NCBI RefSeq assembly: GCF_000720725.1
Contig: NZ_JOCQ01000044.1
Coordinates: 7,147 to 71,146, forward strand
Origin: Streptomyces rimosus subsp. rimosus
GTDB lineage: Bacteria; Actinomycetota; Actinomycetes; Streptomycetales; Streptomycetaceae
Length of the DNA: 64,000 bases
Direction of reading: 5' to 3'
Of the stretch, positions 40,585-48,973 are shown in pieces; position 1 is the first letter of the stretch; every line of letters starts with the position of its first letter. A model generated the notes under the pieces. The model was not told where the DNA came from. It was given only the letters and a program-made list of their open reading frames with translations, and did no database searches. Made by a program: the position numbers and the translations under genes.

Positions 40585-43346
40585 GCTCGCTCTCGTACGA
40601 CCTCACCCTGGCGGGCCTCGCGGTGGGCAGCGCCGCCGCGCTCACCGGCATCGGACTGATCGTCACCTACCGGGCCACCGGCGTGCTGAACTTCGCGCAC
40701 GGCGCCGTCGCCATGGTGTGCGCCTATGTCCTGCGGCAACTGGCGGCCTGGCACTGGCCGCTGCCGCTCGCCGCCGCCGTCACCCTCCTCCTCGTCGCGC
40801 CCGGCATCGGCCTCGCGCTGGACCGGGCCGTCTTCCGCCCGCTGGCCGTCAGCGGTGCGGGCCCGGCCCGCACCCTGGTCGCCTCGCTCGGCGTCTTCGT
40901 CCTCCTGGTCGGCGGGGCGGGCCTGTTGTGGGGGCCGGGGGCGCGCGCGGACGCGCCCGCGCTGCTGCCCGACGACCCCTGGGTCCAGCTCGGCACCGCC
41001 GTCACACTGGCCGCCGGGGTCGCCGCCGTCACCCGCTGGTCCCGCTTCGGGCGCGAGCTGCGCGCCGTCGTCGACAACCGGCCGCTCGCCGTCCTCGGCG
41101 GCATCGACGCCGACCGGGTCGCCGCCGCCGGCTGGGCCTTCGGCTCCTTCACCGCCGGGCTGACCGGCATCCTGCTGGCCCCGCTGCTGCGCCTGGACCC
41201 GTACGGGCTGCCGCTGCTGGTCATGGAGGTGATGGCGGTCGCGGTGGCCGCCGGGCTGCGCAGCCTGCCGGTGGCGGTGGCCGTGGCGCTGGGCATCGGC
41301 GTCGCGCAGAGCCAGCTCACCCGGCTGCACCCGGGCGGCAGCCTGGAGCCCCTGGTGCAGGCCGTGGGCGCCAATCTGTTCGTGGTGGCGCTGCTCGTCG
41401 CGGCCCCGGCCCTGCGCGGGCTCGGCTCCGCCCGCACCCCGGCCGCGTCCGACGGCACCGGCGCCGCCCTGCGCACCGGCCCGCTGCCCGACCACGACGG
41501 CCGCGCCTGGCTGGTCTGCGGCATCCTCTTCCTGCTGCCCCTCGGCTTCGCGGGCGGCGACCTGCGCACCGCCGTGCAGGTACCGGCGCTCGGCGTGGTG
41601 CTGCTCTCCCTGGTCGTGGTCACCGGGCGCGGCGGCCAGATCTCGCTGGGGCAGGCCGCGTACGCCGGGCTGGGCGCCCTGTTCACCGCGCTGCTCGCGG
41701 CCGGCCGCTTCCCGGGCGTACCGGCCGTCCCCGGACTGCTCGCACTGCTGCTGGCCGTCCTGCTGACCGCGCCGCTCGGCCTGCTCACCGGGCGGCCCGC
41801 GCTGCGGGGGCACGGCCTGGCAACAGCCCTGGCCACCCTGGCCTTCGGCGTCGCGGTCAGCCGGTTCGTCTTCGACCAGCCGTACGCCACCGCCGGCCTC
41901 ACCCTGGACCGCCCCGCCGGCTTCGCCGCCGACCGCGCGTACTACGTCCTGGAACTGGTGCTGCTGGGCCTGGCGCTGCTCGCCGTGGCGGCGCTGCGCC
42001 GCGGTCGCACGGGGCGCGCGCTGGCCGCGATGCGCGATCACGAGCCAGGGGCGGCTGCTGCCGGAGTGCCCGTACCGGCACTCAAACTGGCCGCCTTCGT
42101 GGTGGGCGCCGCGCTGGCCGCGCTGGGCGGCGGCATGCTCGGCATGGCGCTGCGCGCTTTCGACGCCGCGTCCTACGACCCGGTGCGCGGCCTGCTGTGG
42201 TTCGCGGCCGTGGTCGTCCTCGGCGCCGACAGCCTGCTGGGCGCGCTCACCGCCGCGGTCCTGCTGGTCGGCCTGGACGCGGGGGCCGCGGGCGGTGCCG
42301 CCGCCGCGGTGATCGGCGTGCTCGCCGTACTCGCCGGCCGCCTCCCGCACGGCCCGTACGCGGCCCTGCGCGGCACCGCGGCCCGCCTGTTCGCGGCCCC
42401 GGAGGTGCGGCTGACTCCACTGGGCGCGGAGATGCGGGAGCGGTTGGCGGTGGTGCGGGGCCCGGTACGTACGGGGACCGAGGGCCGTACGCCCCGTACC
42501 CGTACGTCCGAAAGCCCCCCGCCGGCCGTACGCCGACCGCGCCCCCGCCCCGCGCCTCCACCGCTCTCCCCCACCCCCGCCGGCCGCCTCACCGCCCGCG
42601 CCGTCCGGGCCCGCTACGACGGCTTCACCGCTGTGGACGGGGTGGACCTGACCGTCGCACCCGGCCGGATCACCGCGCTCATCGGGCCCAACGGCGCGGG
42701 CAAGAGCACCCTGTTCCACTGTCTGTGCGGCACCCTGCGCCCGGCCGGCGGGCGGGTGCTGCTCGACGGGGCCGACATCACCCGCAGGTCCGCCCACGCG
42801 CGAGCCCGCCTCGGACTGGCCCGGACCTTCCAGCAGCTCGCCGTGTTCGAGGGGCTGAGCGTGGCCGAGAACGTGCGGGTGGGTGCCGAGCAGAGCGGCG
42901 TGCTCGATCCGGCCGCCGCCACCGCGCGTGCGCTGGATCTGCTCTCCCTCGACGGGCCGCTGCGTTCCGCGCCCGTCGCCGGGCTGGACACCGGCACGCT
43001 GCGCCGCGTCGAGCTGGCGCGCGCCGTCGCGGGCCGTCCGCGCACCCTGCTGCTGGACGAGCCCGCGGCGGGTCTGGACAGCGCGGAGGTCGCGGCGCTG
43101 GCCGACGTGCTGCGTACCCTGGCGGCGGACGGCACGGCGCTGCTGGTCGTCGAGCACGACCTGGACCTCGTCGCCGGACTGGCCGACACGGTGTACGCGA
43201 TGGCGGCGGGCCGGATCGTGGCCCGCGGCCCCGCACGCCAAGTCTTGGCGGAGCCGAGCAGATCAGAGGGGCTGGCCGAGCCGAGCAGATCAGAGGGGCC
43301 GGCGGAGCCGAGCAGACCAGCGGGGCTGCCGGAGCCGGGCGCGTGA
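40581..43346 (+). CDS. Fused branched-chain amino acid-type ABC permease-permease-ATPase (LivH-LivM-LivG)
   Basis: Single polypeptide of 921 aa joining three normally separate subunits. Residues 1-285 are a LivH permease (TYRATGVLNFAHGAVAM near 29). Residues 305-600 are a LivM permease (GRGGQISLGQAAYAGLGALF near 350). A Pro/Arg-rich linker covers 630-670. A LivG ATPase runs from about 672: Walker A GPNGAGKST, Walker B TLLLDEPAAGLDS, His-switch VVEHDLD. The ABC signature, usually LSYGQQR in LivG, reads LDTGTLRR. The C-terminus is a repeated EPSRSEG tail encoded by a 27-bp tandem repeat. GTG 40581. Confidence 0.9.
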   Translation: MSSLSYDLTLAGLAVGSAAALTGIGLIVTYRATGVLNFAHGAVAMVCAYVLRQLAAWHWPLPLAAAVTLLLVAPGIGLALDRAVFRPLAVSGAGPARTLVASLGVFVLLVGGAGLLWGPGARADAPALLPDDPWVQLGTAVTLAAGVAAVTRWSRFGRELRAVVDNRPLAVLGGIDADRVAAAGWAFGSFTAGLTGILLAPLLRLDPYGLPLLVMEVMAVAVAAGLRSLPVAVAVALGIGVAQSQLTRLHPGGSLEPLVQAVGANLFVVALLVAAPALRGLGSARTPAASDGTGAALRTGPLPDHDGRAWLVCGILFLLPLGFAGGDLRTAVQVPALGVVLLSLVVVTGRGGQISLGQAAYAGLGALFTALLAAGRFPGVPAVPGLLALLLAVLLTAPLGLLTGRPALRGHGLATALATLAFGVAVSRFVFDQPYATAGLTLDRPAGFAADRAYYVLELVLLGLALLAVAALRRGRTGRALAAMRDHEPGAAAAGVPVPALKLAAFVVGAALAALGGGMLGMALRAFDAASYDPVRGLLWFAAVVVLGADSLLGALTAAVLLVGLDAGAAGGAAAAVIGVLAVLAGRLPHGPYAALRGTAARLFAAPEVRLTPLGAEMRERLAVVRGPVRTGTEGRTPRTRTSESPPPAVRRPRPRPAPPPLSPTPAGRLTARAVRARYDGFTAVDGVDLTVAPGRITALIGPNGAGKSTLFHCLCGTLRPAGGRVLLDGADITRRSAHARARLGLARTFQQLAVFEGLSVAENVRVGAEQSGVLDPAAATARALDLLSLDGPLRSAPVAGLDTGTLRRVELARAVAGRPRTLLLDEPAAGLDSAEVAALADVLRTLAADGTALLVVEHDLDLVAGLADTVYAMAAGRIVARGPARQVLAEPSRSEGLAEPSRSEGPAEPSRPAGLPEPGA
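43246..43337 (+). repeat. 27-bp in-frame tandem repeat at the LivG end
   Basis: Three full units (43246-43272, 43273-43299, 43300-43326) plus 11 bases of a fourth. The core GAGCCGAGCAGATCAGAGGG is identical in the first two and differs at two sites in the third. It encodes nine-residue units with EPSR. Confidence 0.9.
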
Positions 43347-44041
43347 GCGTCGAGGTCGCTCTGTGCGCGGCCCGGGTCCGCTACGGCTCACTGGAGGCCC
43401 TGCACGGTGTCGACCTGCTCGTCCCCGCCGCCCGCGTCACGGTGCTGCTCGGGCGCAACGGCTCGGGCCGCACCACGGCCCTGCGCGCGCTGGCGGGCAC
43501 CGTGCCGCTCACCGCAGGACGCGTCATGTGGCGCGGTACGGACATCACCCGGGTCCCCGCCCACACCCGTGCGCGCCGCGGGCTGACCCTGGTGCCCGAC
43601 CGCAGCGCGGTGTTCGGTTCGCTGTCCGTCGCCGAACAGCTCGGTCTCGCCGCGCCGAACGGAGTCATCGGCCCGGCACTGGACGCCTACCCGCCGCTGC
43701 GCGCGCTCCTCGGCCGCCGGGCGGGCACGCTGTCCGGCGGCGAGCAGCGGATGCTCGCCGTGGCGCGCGCGCTGGTCGGCACCGCCCGGCTGCTCCTCCT
43801 CGACGAGCCCACGCAGGGCATGTCGCCGGAGACCACAGCACGTACGTACGCGCTGTTCGGCGACCTGGCGGCCGCCGGGCGCACCGTCCTGGTCGCCGAG
43901 CAAGCGCTACCGCCCGGCCTGTGCCGGGCGGCCACCATCGCGTACGTCCTGCGGCGCGGCGGCGTCGCCTTCAGCGGCGAGCCGGCCGAGGCCGCCCGCT
44001 TCCCGGGACCCGGCGGTCCGGAGTCCTCACCCCGGCGGTGA
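43343..44041 (+). CDS. ABC transporter ATP-binding protein, LivF type, with Arg in Walker A
   Basis: Second ATPase of the branched-chain amino acid-type system, 232 aa. Fold motifs: LLGRNGSGRTTALRAL near residue 34, where the Walker A Lys is Arg (codon CGC at the GKT position); Q-loop region near 80 (LVPDRSAVFGSLSVAEQL); intact signature LSGGEQRMLAVARAL near 132; Walker B LLLLDEPTQGMSP. The His-switch position is Gln (VAEQALP), as is normal for LivF. GTG 43343 overlaps the fused gene by four bases. The 3' end overlaps the convergent rpf gene by 15 bases. ATP binding at this site may be weak; see findings. Confidence 0.88.
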   Translation: MSVEVALCAARVRYGSLEALHGVDLLVPAARVTVLLGRNGSGRTTALRALAGTVPLTAGRVMWRGTDITRVPAHTRARRGLTLVPDRSAVFGSLSVAEQLGLAAPNGVIGPALDAYPPLRALLGRRAGTLSGGEQRMLAVARALVGTARLLLLDEPTQGMSPETTARTYALFGDLAAAGRTVLVAEQALPPGLCRAATIAYVLRRGGVAFSGEPAEAARFPGPGGPESSPRR

Positions 44042-44479
44042 CCCGCCGGGCGCCAGGCTCCGCTTGCCGAGTCCGTACCGCTTGGCGCAGTACGGCCAGG
44101 CCGCCCAGCCCTGCACGCGCTGCACGCGGCGGGCGACGGCGATCTGCTGCTCGCGGGTGGCGAGGTCGGCGCGCGGCGCGTAGGCCAGGCCGCCGTGCTC
44201 CTTCCAGGTCGACTGCCGGAACTGCAGTCCGCCGAAGTAGGTGTTTCCGGAGTTCTTGCGCCAGTCGCCGCCGCTCTCGCACTCGGCGATGCAGTTCCAC
44301 ACTCCCCGGGACAGGGAGCAGCCGGCCGGGGACGGCAGGTGCTGCTCCGTGTCCCGCGCTTGCGCGCCGGAGGGCACGCACAGCAGGACGACGGCCGGTA
44401 CGAGGGACAGGACGGCCGCTCTGAGGCGGCCTGCTTTCGCGAGACGCTTGAGCTTCAGCGAGCGAAAAGTACGGGACAT
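44027..44479 (-). CDS. Resuscitation-promoting factor-type transglycosylase
   Basis: Secreted muralytic enzyme, 150 aa. Signal peptide to about residue 42 (VLSLVPAVVLLCVPSGAQA), then the Rpf lysozyme-like domain at 52-130: GVWNCIAECESGGDWRKNSG with the catalytic Glu, NTYFGGLQFRQSTWKEHGG, REQQIAVARRVQRVQGWAAW and PYCAKRYGL. It cleaves peptidoglycan glycan strands in spore germination and growth. It has no LysM domain, unlike the next gene, and a terminator separates the two. Confidence 0.93.
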   Translation of the reverse strand: MSRTFRSLKLKRLAKAGRLRAAVLSLVPAVVLLCVPSGAQARDTEQHLPSPAGCSLSRGVWNCIAECESGGDWRKNSGNTYFGGLQFRQSTWKEHGGLAYAPRADLATREQQIAVARRVQRVQGWAAWPYCAKRYGLGKRSLAPGGSPPG

Positions 44480-44537
44480 CGGCTCACGCTAGGCAGGGGT
44501 CCGGGCGTGTCGCCTCCGCCGCGCCTCCAACGGTGTG

Positions 44538-44574
44538 ACGCCCCACCCGGCCGGTGGACGACCGGATGGGGCGT
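44538..44574 (-). terminator. Hairpin terminator of the LysM-Rpf gene
   Basis: ACGCCCCA-C-CCGG (44538-44550) pairs with CCGG-A-TGGGGCGT (44562-44574), one mismatch, between the two rpf genes. Confidence 0.7.
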
Positions 44575-44654
44575 TCGGCCTACCCGGGGACGGGGAGCCG
44601 GCCCGTGCCGGTTCCCGCGGGCGCCCGCGGGAACCGGGCCGCGTCCCCCACGGC

Positions 44655-45320
44655 TCAAACGCTGAGCCGCTGCCCCGGGACGATCAGGTGCGGGTTGCCG
44701 CCGATGGCGGCCCGGTTCGCCGCGTACAGCCGTTGCCAGCCCGTGTTGTGCGCGGCGGCGATGGAGCTGAGCGTGTCGCCCGGGCGCACCGTGTACCCGC
44801 CGCCGGAAGCGGCCCGGATGCGGCCGCGGTCGGCGTGCCCGCCGGTACCGCGCGCCTGCTTGCCGACCTTGGCGCGCACGTCCCGGCGGACGTCCTTGCG
44901 CACGTGCCGCTGGGCGCCGCTCCGGTCCGACCGGTGTGCCTTCGGCGCCTTGGGGGCGCTGCCGTGAGCACCGGCGCGGGCGGCGCAGGTGGGCCAGGCG
45001 CCCCAGCCCTGGTTGGCCTGGACCCGGGAGGCCACGGCGATCTGCTGGGCGCGGCTGGCCTGGGCGGCGGTCGGCGCGTAGGCCCCGCCGCCGTGCGCGC
45101 GCCAGGTGCTGTGGGTGAACTGCAGGCCACCCGAGAAGCCGTTGCCGGTGTTGATGTGCCAGTTGCCGCCGCTCTCGCAGCGGGCGATGCGGTCCCACAC
45201 TCCGGCGTCCGCCGCCTGCGCCGGACCGGCGGTGGCGGCCACCAGCGCGAGCGGGGCGATCAGTGCCGCCCCGGCCAGCGCGGCGATGTCACGACGTATG
45301 ACGCCCTTCGTGAAAGGCAT
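44655..45320 (-). CDS. Rpf transglycosylase with LysM domain
   Basis: Secreted peptidoglycan hydrolase, 221 aa. Signal peptide residues 1-36 (ending TAGPAQA), Rpf domain 38-112 (GVWDRIARCESGGNWHINTG with the catalytic Glu; FSGGLQFTHSTWRAHGG; QGWGAWPTCAAR), a basic linker (QRHVRKDVRRDVRAKVG), then a C-terminal LysM domain at about 172-221 (YTVRPGDTLSSIAAAHNT, LYAANRAAIGGNPHLIVPGQ) that binds glycan. ATG 45320 has AGAGGG upstream. A long 599-bp leader region with repeats precedes it. Confidence 0.94.
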   Translation of the reverse strand: MPFTKGVIRRDIAALAGAALIAPLALVAATAGPAQAADAGVWDRIARCESGGNWHINTGNGFSGGLQFTHSTWRAHGGGAYAPTAAQASRAQQIAVASRVQANQGWGAWPTCAARAGAHGSAPKAPKAHRSDRSGAQRHVRKDVRRDVRAKVGKQARGTGGHADRGRIRAASGGGYTVRPGDTLSSIAAAHNTGWQRLYAANRAAIGGNPHLIVPGQRLSV

Positions 45321-45919
45321 GGAATCCCTCTCCACGGCCCCGGGTCTCCCCCGGGTGTCGCGGCGCCGGCGCGTCGGGCGCCCGCGGTCCGCGGCACCCC
45401 GCCCGCCGCGGGGTGGTGCTGAATGGTGCTCGGTGGTGCTGCGTGCGGTGCATCCGGTGCCACACGACGCGGCTCTCGTGCCGTGCCGTGCCCGGCGTAC
45501 CGGCCGTGGTGCGGACCGGTGGTGGAAGCGGACGGCGGGCGTCCCCGGGTGGTGCTCGGTGCACACGGCCGGAGAATGTAGGAAGGCTGACGCCCCGTTA
45601 TCAACCACGCCGCCGTCCCGCCTGGCCAGTCGGGCGTTACCGGAGGTATCGGCCAATTTCGGCCACCCACTTGATTCCCCGATTTCCGCATATATCCGCC
45701 AGCCACTCCGGCGATCTGTGACCCAGTTCACCGCCGGAACTTCCGTGTCCCCCGCAGCGGATGGCAGGGAGTGAGCGGTTCCGGGCCGCATCTCACGCTG
45801 CGCTTCGAACGGTTCGGTTCCGCACCCGGCCGCGCGTGACCCCGGCCACAGATCGCCCGTTGTCCAGGTACGAGCCGGGGACCGCCCGGCAAGCCCGCGC
45901 AACGATCGAGGAGCCATCC
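45321..45919. other. 599-bp divergent region upstream of the LysM-Rpf gene
   Basis: No gene is seen. It is rich in GGTGGTGCT-type repeats on the + strand. Some Streptomyces rpf genes carry a c-di-AMP (ydaO) riboswitch, but I could not find its conserved blocks here. Lower-GC stretches at 45575-45605 and 45650-45700 are the most promoter-like parts. Confidence 0.5.
45411..45440 (+). repeat. 10-bp tandem repeat (TGGTGCT core)
   Basis: GGGTGGTGCT, GAATGGTGCT, CGGTGGTGCT in direct succession, exactly one helical turn apart; another GGGTGGTGCT is at 45547-45556. Upstream of the LysM-Rpf gene, so reading AGCACCACC in its transcript. Confidence 0.7.
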
Positions 45920-46750
45920 GTGCCGCGCATGCTCGACGTCAGTGACGACGTACGCGCCGAGATCGGTGACGAAGAAGCCGACCGCCTGCTGGCCGGTGGC
46001 AACGCCCCCGGCAACTACGACTGCACCTCCTGCCGCACCCCCGGCGACAGCGACCAGGAGCGCACCAGCACCGTCCTGTTCGTGGGCGAGGAGACCGCGG
46101 TGCTCGCCTTCGCGCACGCGTCGTGCATCCCCTCGCAGGTCGTGCCGGTCTCCGAGGAGCAGCTGCAGGGCGCGGTGCGCTCCATCACCGGCGCGGACGG
46201 CGGCCCCGACGGGGCGCAGGCGGCGCCCTCGGGCCGCGCGCCCGCCACCCCGTTCGCCGCGCTCCCGGGCGAGCCCCGGCAGGCGACACTCGGTGTCACC
46301 TGCGGGCTGGTCCTGGTCGAGAACGACCTGCGGCCGGCGCTGGTCGTCGAGCCCGCCGGCGCCATCGCCCGCCCCGGCTCCACCGAACCGGGCGACGCGT
46401 TCCTCCCGCTGCTCCTGGAGCACGGCTTCGCCCCGGTCACGGACATGTCCGTCATGCCCGCGACCAACCCGGGCTGGTCCGTACTGCTGGCCGCCGGGCG
46501 GCTGCACGCCATCCTGCAGCCGGGCAGCGACGGCGGCCAGCCCGTCTCCTGGTGGCAGGCGCATCAGCCGCTGCCCGTCTCGGAGGGCTGGCGCACCGCC
46601 GCCGGCAAGGCGCAGACCGTGCTGGTGTACGCGGCGCCGGTCGGCGCCATCGGCCACCAGCCGCGTGAGGACCTGATGCGCGAGGCCATGGAGAAGGCCA
46701 CCGCCGAGGGCAAGCTGGTGGCCGCCGTGCTGCCGCTGGCGGGCACCTGA
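45920..46750 (+). CDS. Conserved hypothetical protein (actinobacterial)
   Basis: 276 aa, cytosolic, no family that I recognise by function. A short N-terminal region with cysteines (NYDCTSCRTPG near residue 34 and AHASCIP near 67) could bind metal. Later conserved-looking segments are LGVTCGLVLVENDLRPALVV near 124 and NPGWSVLLAAGRLHAILQPG near 183. GTG 45920 is fixed by GAGGAG seven bases upstream; an in-frame start at 45761 has no site. A very strong terminator follows. Confidence 0.75.
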   Translation: MPRMLDVSDDVRAEIGDEEADRLLAGGNAPGNYDCTSCRTPGDSDQERTSTVLFVGEETAVLAFAHASCIPSQVVPVSEEQLQGAVRSITGADGGPDGAQAAPSGRAPATPFAALPGEPRQATLGVTCGLVLVENDLRPALVVEPAGAIARPGSTEPGDAFLPLLLEHGFAPVTDMSVMPATNPGWSVLLAAGRLHAILQPGSDGGQPVSWWQAHQPLPVSEGWRTAAGKAQTVLVYAAPVGAIGHQPREDLMREAMEKATAEGKLVAAVLPLAGT

Positions 46751-46788
46751 CGCACAAGCCCGCGGTCTCCTGGTGGACGACCGCGCCG

Positions 46789-46837
46789 GAAGGCCGCCCC
46801 GCGCCGTGCTCACATCGAGCGGCGCGGGGCGGCCTTC
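46789..46837. terminator. Hairpin terminator (18-bp stem)
   Basis: A perfect stem 46789-46806/46820-46837 with a 13-nt loop, 39 bp after the hypothetical gene. Confidence 0.9.
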
Positions 46838-46940
46838 GGTGCGGGCGGGCGCCGACCGTGAGCCGGTCGCGCGCTCCCGCCGATCAGCCGATTCTTCACC
46901 AAGGCCGCATCCAGGGAGCATCCGGGTCGTTGGCACAGAC

Positions 46941-47339
46941 GTGCATCCATACGACCCGTCCACCCGCGTCCCGTATCCCTACCAAATCCCCGGCATGCGC
47001 CCGTCGCACGACGCGACCACGGCGACCGTGACGGCCCCCCACGCCGCCCCCGCCTCGGCCACGCCGATCTACGACTCGCTGTACGCCGAGTACCGCCGCT
47101 CCTTCCGGGCGCTGCCGGGGGACCGTACGGGCGAGGAAGGGCTGAGCGCCGAGGCGATGCGGAGCATCTGGGGCCGTACGACCACCGCGACCGGTCACCT
47201 CCCGTCGCCCGGTCACTGGGAGCCCGCCTCCCGCCAGCCGTACCACGGCCACCCGCAGCACGCGGGCGGCCCCGTGCGGAACCACTTCCCCCCGGCGCTG
47301 CCGCCGGCCCCCCGCGAGTACCGGCCGCACGGGCACTGA
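46941..47339 (+). CDS. Hypothetical protein, low complexity, TPIYDSL motif
   Basis: About 132 aa, rich in Pro, His, Tyr and Arg. TPIYDSLYAEYRRSFRALPG near residue 40 resembles the short conserved motif of a Streptomyces family of unknown function (DUF6643-like); the rest is probably disordered. The start is uncertain: GTG 46941 was chosen as a compromise, ATG 46995 is the next choice, and neither has a good ribosome site. Coding is supported by the strong downstream terminator and by the gene-like gap between two terminators. Confidence 0.5.
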   Translation: MHPYDPSTRVPYPYQIPGMRPSHDATTATVTAPHAAPASATPIYDSLYAEYRRSFRALPGDRTGEEGLSAEAMRSIWGRTTTATGHLPSPGHWEPASRQPYHGHPQHAGGPVRNHFPPALPPAPREYRPHGH

Positions 47340-47388
47340 CCGGTCCGAACGGCGGGCGTGGCCGTACGCCCGTACGCCCGTACGCGAA

Positions 47389-47428
47389 AACGGTGGCGGG
47401 GCGGCCCGGGAGCCGCCCCGCCACCGTT
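47389..47428. terminator. Bidirectional terminator before der
   Basis: A perfect 17-bp stem (47389-47405/47412-47428), loop CCGGGA, flanked by an A run on the left, between convergent genes. Confidence 0.9.
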
Positions 47429-47448
47429 CACCGCCGATCTGCCGGCGA

Positions 47449-48909
47449 TTACTTCTTCTTGCTGCGCTTCTCGCGCACCCGCACCGAGATGTGGATCGGC
47501 GTCCCCTCGAAGCCGAACTCCTCGCGCAGCCGGCGCTCGACGAAGCGGCGGTAGCCGGCCTCCAGGAAGCCGGAGGCGAAGAGCACGAAGCGCGGCGGCT
47601 TGGTGCCCGCCTGGGTGCCGAAGAGGATGCGCGGCTGCTTGCCGCCCCGGATGGGGTGCGGGTGGGCGGCGACGATCTCACCGAGGAAGGCGTTCAGCCG
47701 GCCGGTGGGCACCCGGGTCTCCCAGCCCTCGATCGCCGTCTCGATCGCCGGGACGAGCTTGTCCATGTGGCGGCCGGTGCGCGCCGAGACGTTGACCCGC
47801 ATCGCCCACGGGATCTGCACGAGGTCCCGCTCGATCTCCCGCTCCAGGTAGAAGCGGCGCTCCTCGTCGAGCTGGTCCCACTTGTTGTACGCGATGACCA
47901 GCGCGCGGCCCGCCTCCACGGCCATCGTGATGATCCGCTGGTCCTGGACGCTGATGGACTCGCTCGCGTCGATCAGGACGATCGCGACCTCGGCCTTCTC
48001 CACGGCGGCCGCGGTGCGCAGCGAGGCGTAGTAGTCGGCGCCCGCCTGGAGGTGGACACGCTTGCGAATGCCCGCGGTGTCCACGAACTTCCAGGTCTTG
48101 CCGCCCAGCTCGATCAGCTCGTCGACCGGGTCGCGGGTGGTGCCCGCCATCTCGTTGACGACCACCCGCTCCTCGCCGGCGAGCTTGTTCAGCAGCGAGG
48201 ACTTGCCGACGTTCGGGCGGCCGATCAGCGCGATCCGGCGCGGCCCGCCGAGCGGGGTGCCGAAGAGCTGCTCGGGCGCCTCGGGCAGCGCTTCGAGGGC
48301 GGCGTCGAGCATGTCGCCGGTGCCACGGCCGTGCAGTGCGGAGATCGGGTGCGGCTCGCCCAGGCCCAGCGACCACAGCATGGCGGCGTCGGCCTCGCCG
48401 GACGGCCCGTCCACCTTGTTGGCGACCAGCACGACCGGCTTGCCGGCCCGGCGCAGCAGCTTGACCACGGCCTCGTCGGTGTCGGTGGCGCCGACCTTGG
48501 CGTCCACCACGAAGACCACCGCGTCGGCGGCCTCGATCGCGAACTCGGCCTGGGCGGCCACCGACGCGTCGATGCCGAGGACGTCCTGCTCCCAGCCGCC
48601 GGTGTCGACGACCTTGAAGCGGCGGCCGTTCCACTCCGCCTCGTAGGTGACCCGGTCCCGGGTGACGCCCGGCTTGTCCTCGACGACCGCCTCGCGGCGG
48701 CCGATCATGCGGTTCACCAGGGTCGACTTGCCGACATTGGGGCGGCCGACGACGGCGAGGACGGGCAGCGGGCCGTGCCCGGCCGCGGCGATGTCGCCCT
48801 CGACCTCCTCCAGGTCGAAGCCCTCCTGCGCGGCGAGCTCCATGAACTCCGTGTACTCGGCGTCACCAAGCGCACCGTGCTCGTCGCCGGTGGGGATCTG
48901 GTCGTTCAT
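47449..48909 (-). CDS. der: Ribosome biogenesis GTPase Der (EngA)
   Basis: Essential double-GTPase for 50S assembly, 486 aa. First G domain: VVGRPNVGKSTLVNRMIGRR near residue 54, DTGGWEQ near 102, NKVDGPSG near 163. Second G domain: LIGRPNVGKSSLLNKLAGEE near 229, DTAGIRK near 280, NKWDQLDEE near 343. KH-like C-terminus ending in a Lys/Arg cluster (REKRSKKK). Last gene of aroH-tyrA-cmk-plsC-der, but a hairpin precedes it. Confidence 0.97.
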   Translation of the reverse strand: MNDQIPTGDEHGALGDAEYTEFMELAAQEGFDLEEVEGDIAAAGHGPLPVLAVVGRPNVGKSTLVNRMIGRREAVVEDKPGVTRDRVTYEAEWNGRRFKVVDTGGWEQDVLGIDASVAAQAEFAIEAADAVVFVVDAKVGATDTDEAVVKLLRRAGKPVVLVANKVDGPSGEADAAMLWSLGLGEPHPISALHGRGTGDMLDAALEALPEAPEQLFGTPLGGPRRIALIGRPNVGKSSLLNKLAGEERVVVNEMAGTTRDPVDELIELGGKTWKFVDTAGIRKRVHLQAGADYYASLRTAAAVEKAEVAIVLIDASESISVQDQRIITMAVEAGRALVIAYNKWDQLDEERRFYLEREIERDLVQIPWAMRVNVSARTGRHMDKLVPAIETAIEGWETRVPTGRLNAFLGEIVAAHPHPIRGGKQPRILFGTQAGTKPPRFVLFASGFLEAGYRRFVERRLREEFGFEGTPIHISVRVREKRSKKK

Positions 48910-48936
48910 GAAGTCCGTTCCTCGTTCTCCGTCAAC

Positions 48937-48960
48937 GGCGCCCGCTCGTGCGCGGGCGCC
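48937..48960 (-). terminator. Hairpin between plsC and der
   Basis: GGCGCCCGC (48937-48945) pairs with GCGGGCGCC (48952-48960), loop TCGTGC, in the 64-bp gap. It may partly uncouple der from the upstream genes. Confidence 0.65.
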
Positions 48961-48973
48961 CTACAAGTCTCGT

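Noticed and set aside
40026..43241. 1071-codon frame on the minus strand
   Set aside because: Antisense to the fused ABC transporter; Gln/Gly/Arg-rich with no domain.
40559..43342. Extension of the LivF frame to 1160 codons
   Set aside because: Reads the fused transporter gene in a wrong frame; GTG 43343 is the natural start, overlapping the previous stop.
45321..45919. c-di-AMP (ydaO) riboswitch before the LysM-Rpf gene
   Set aside because: Expected from some Streptomyces rpf genes, but the conserved GGGGACC/GGGGTGAA-type blocks were not found by eye; a covariance search would decide.
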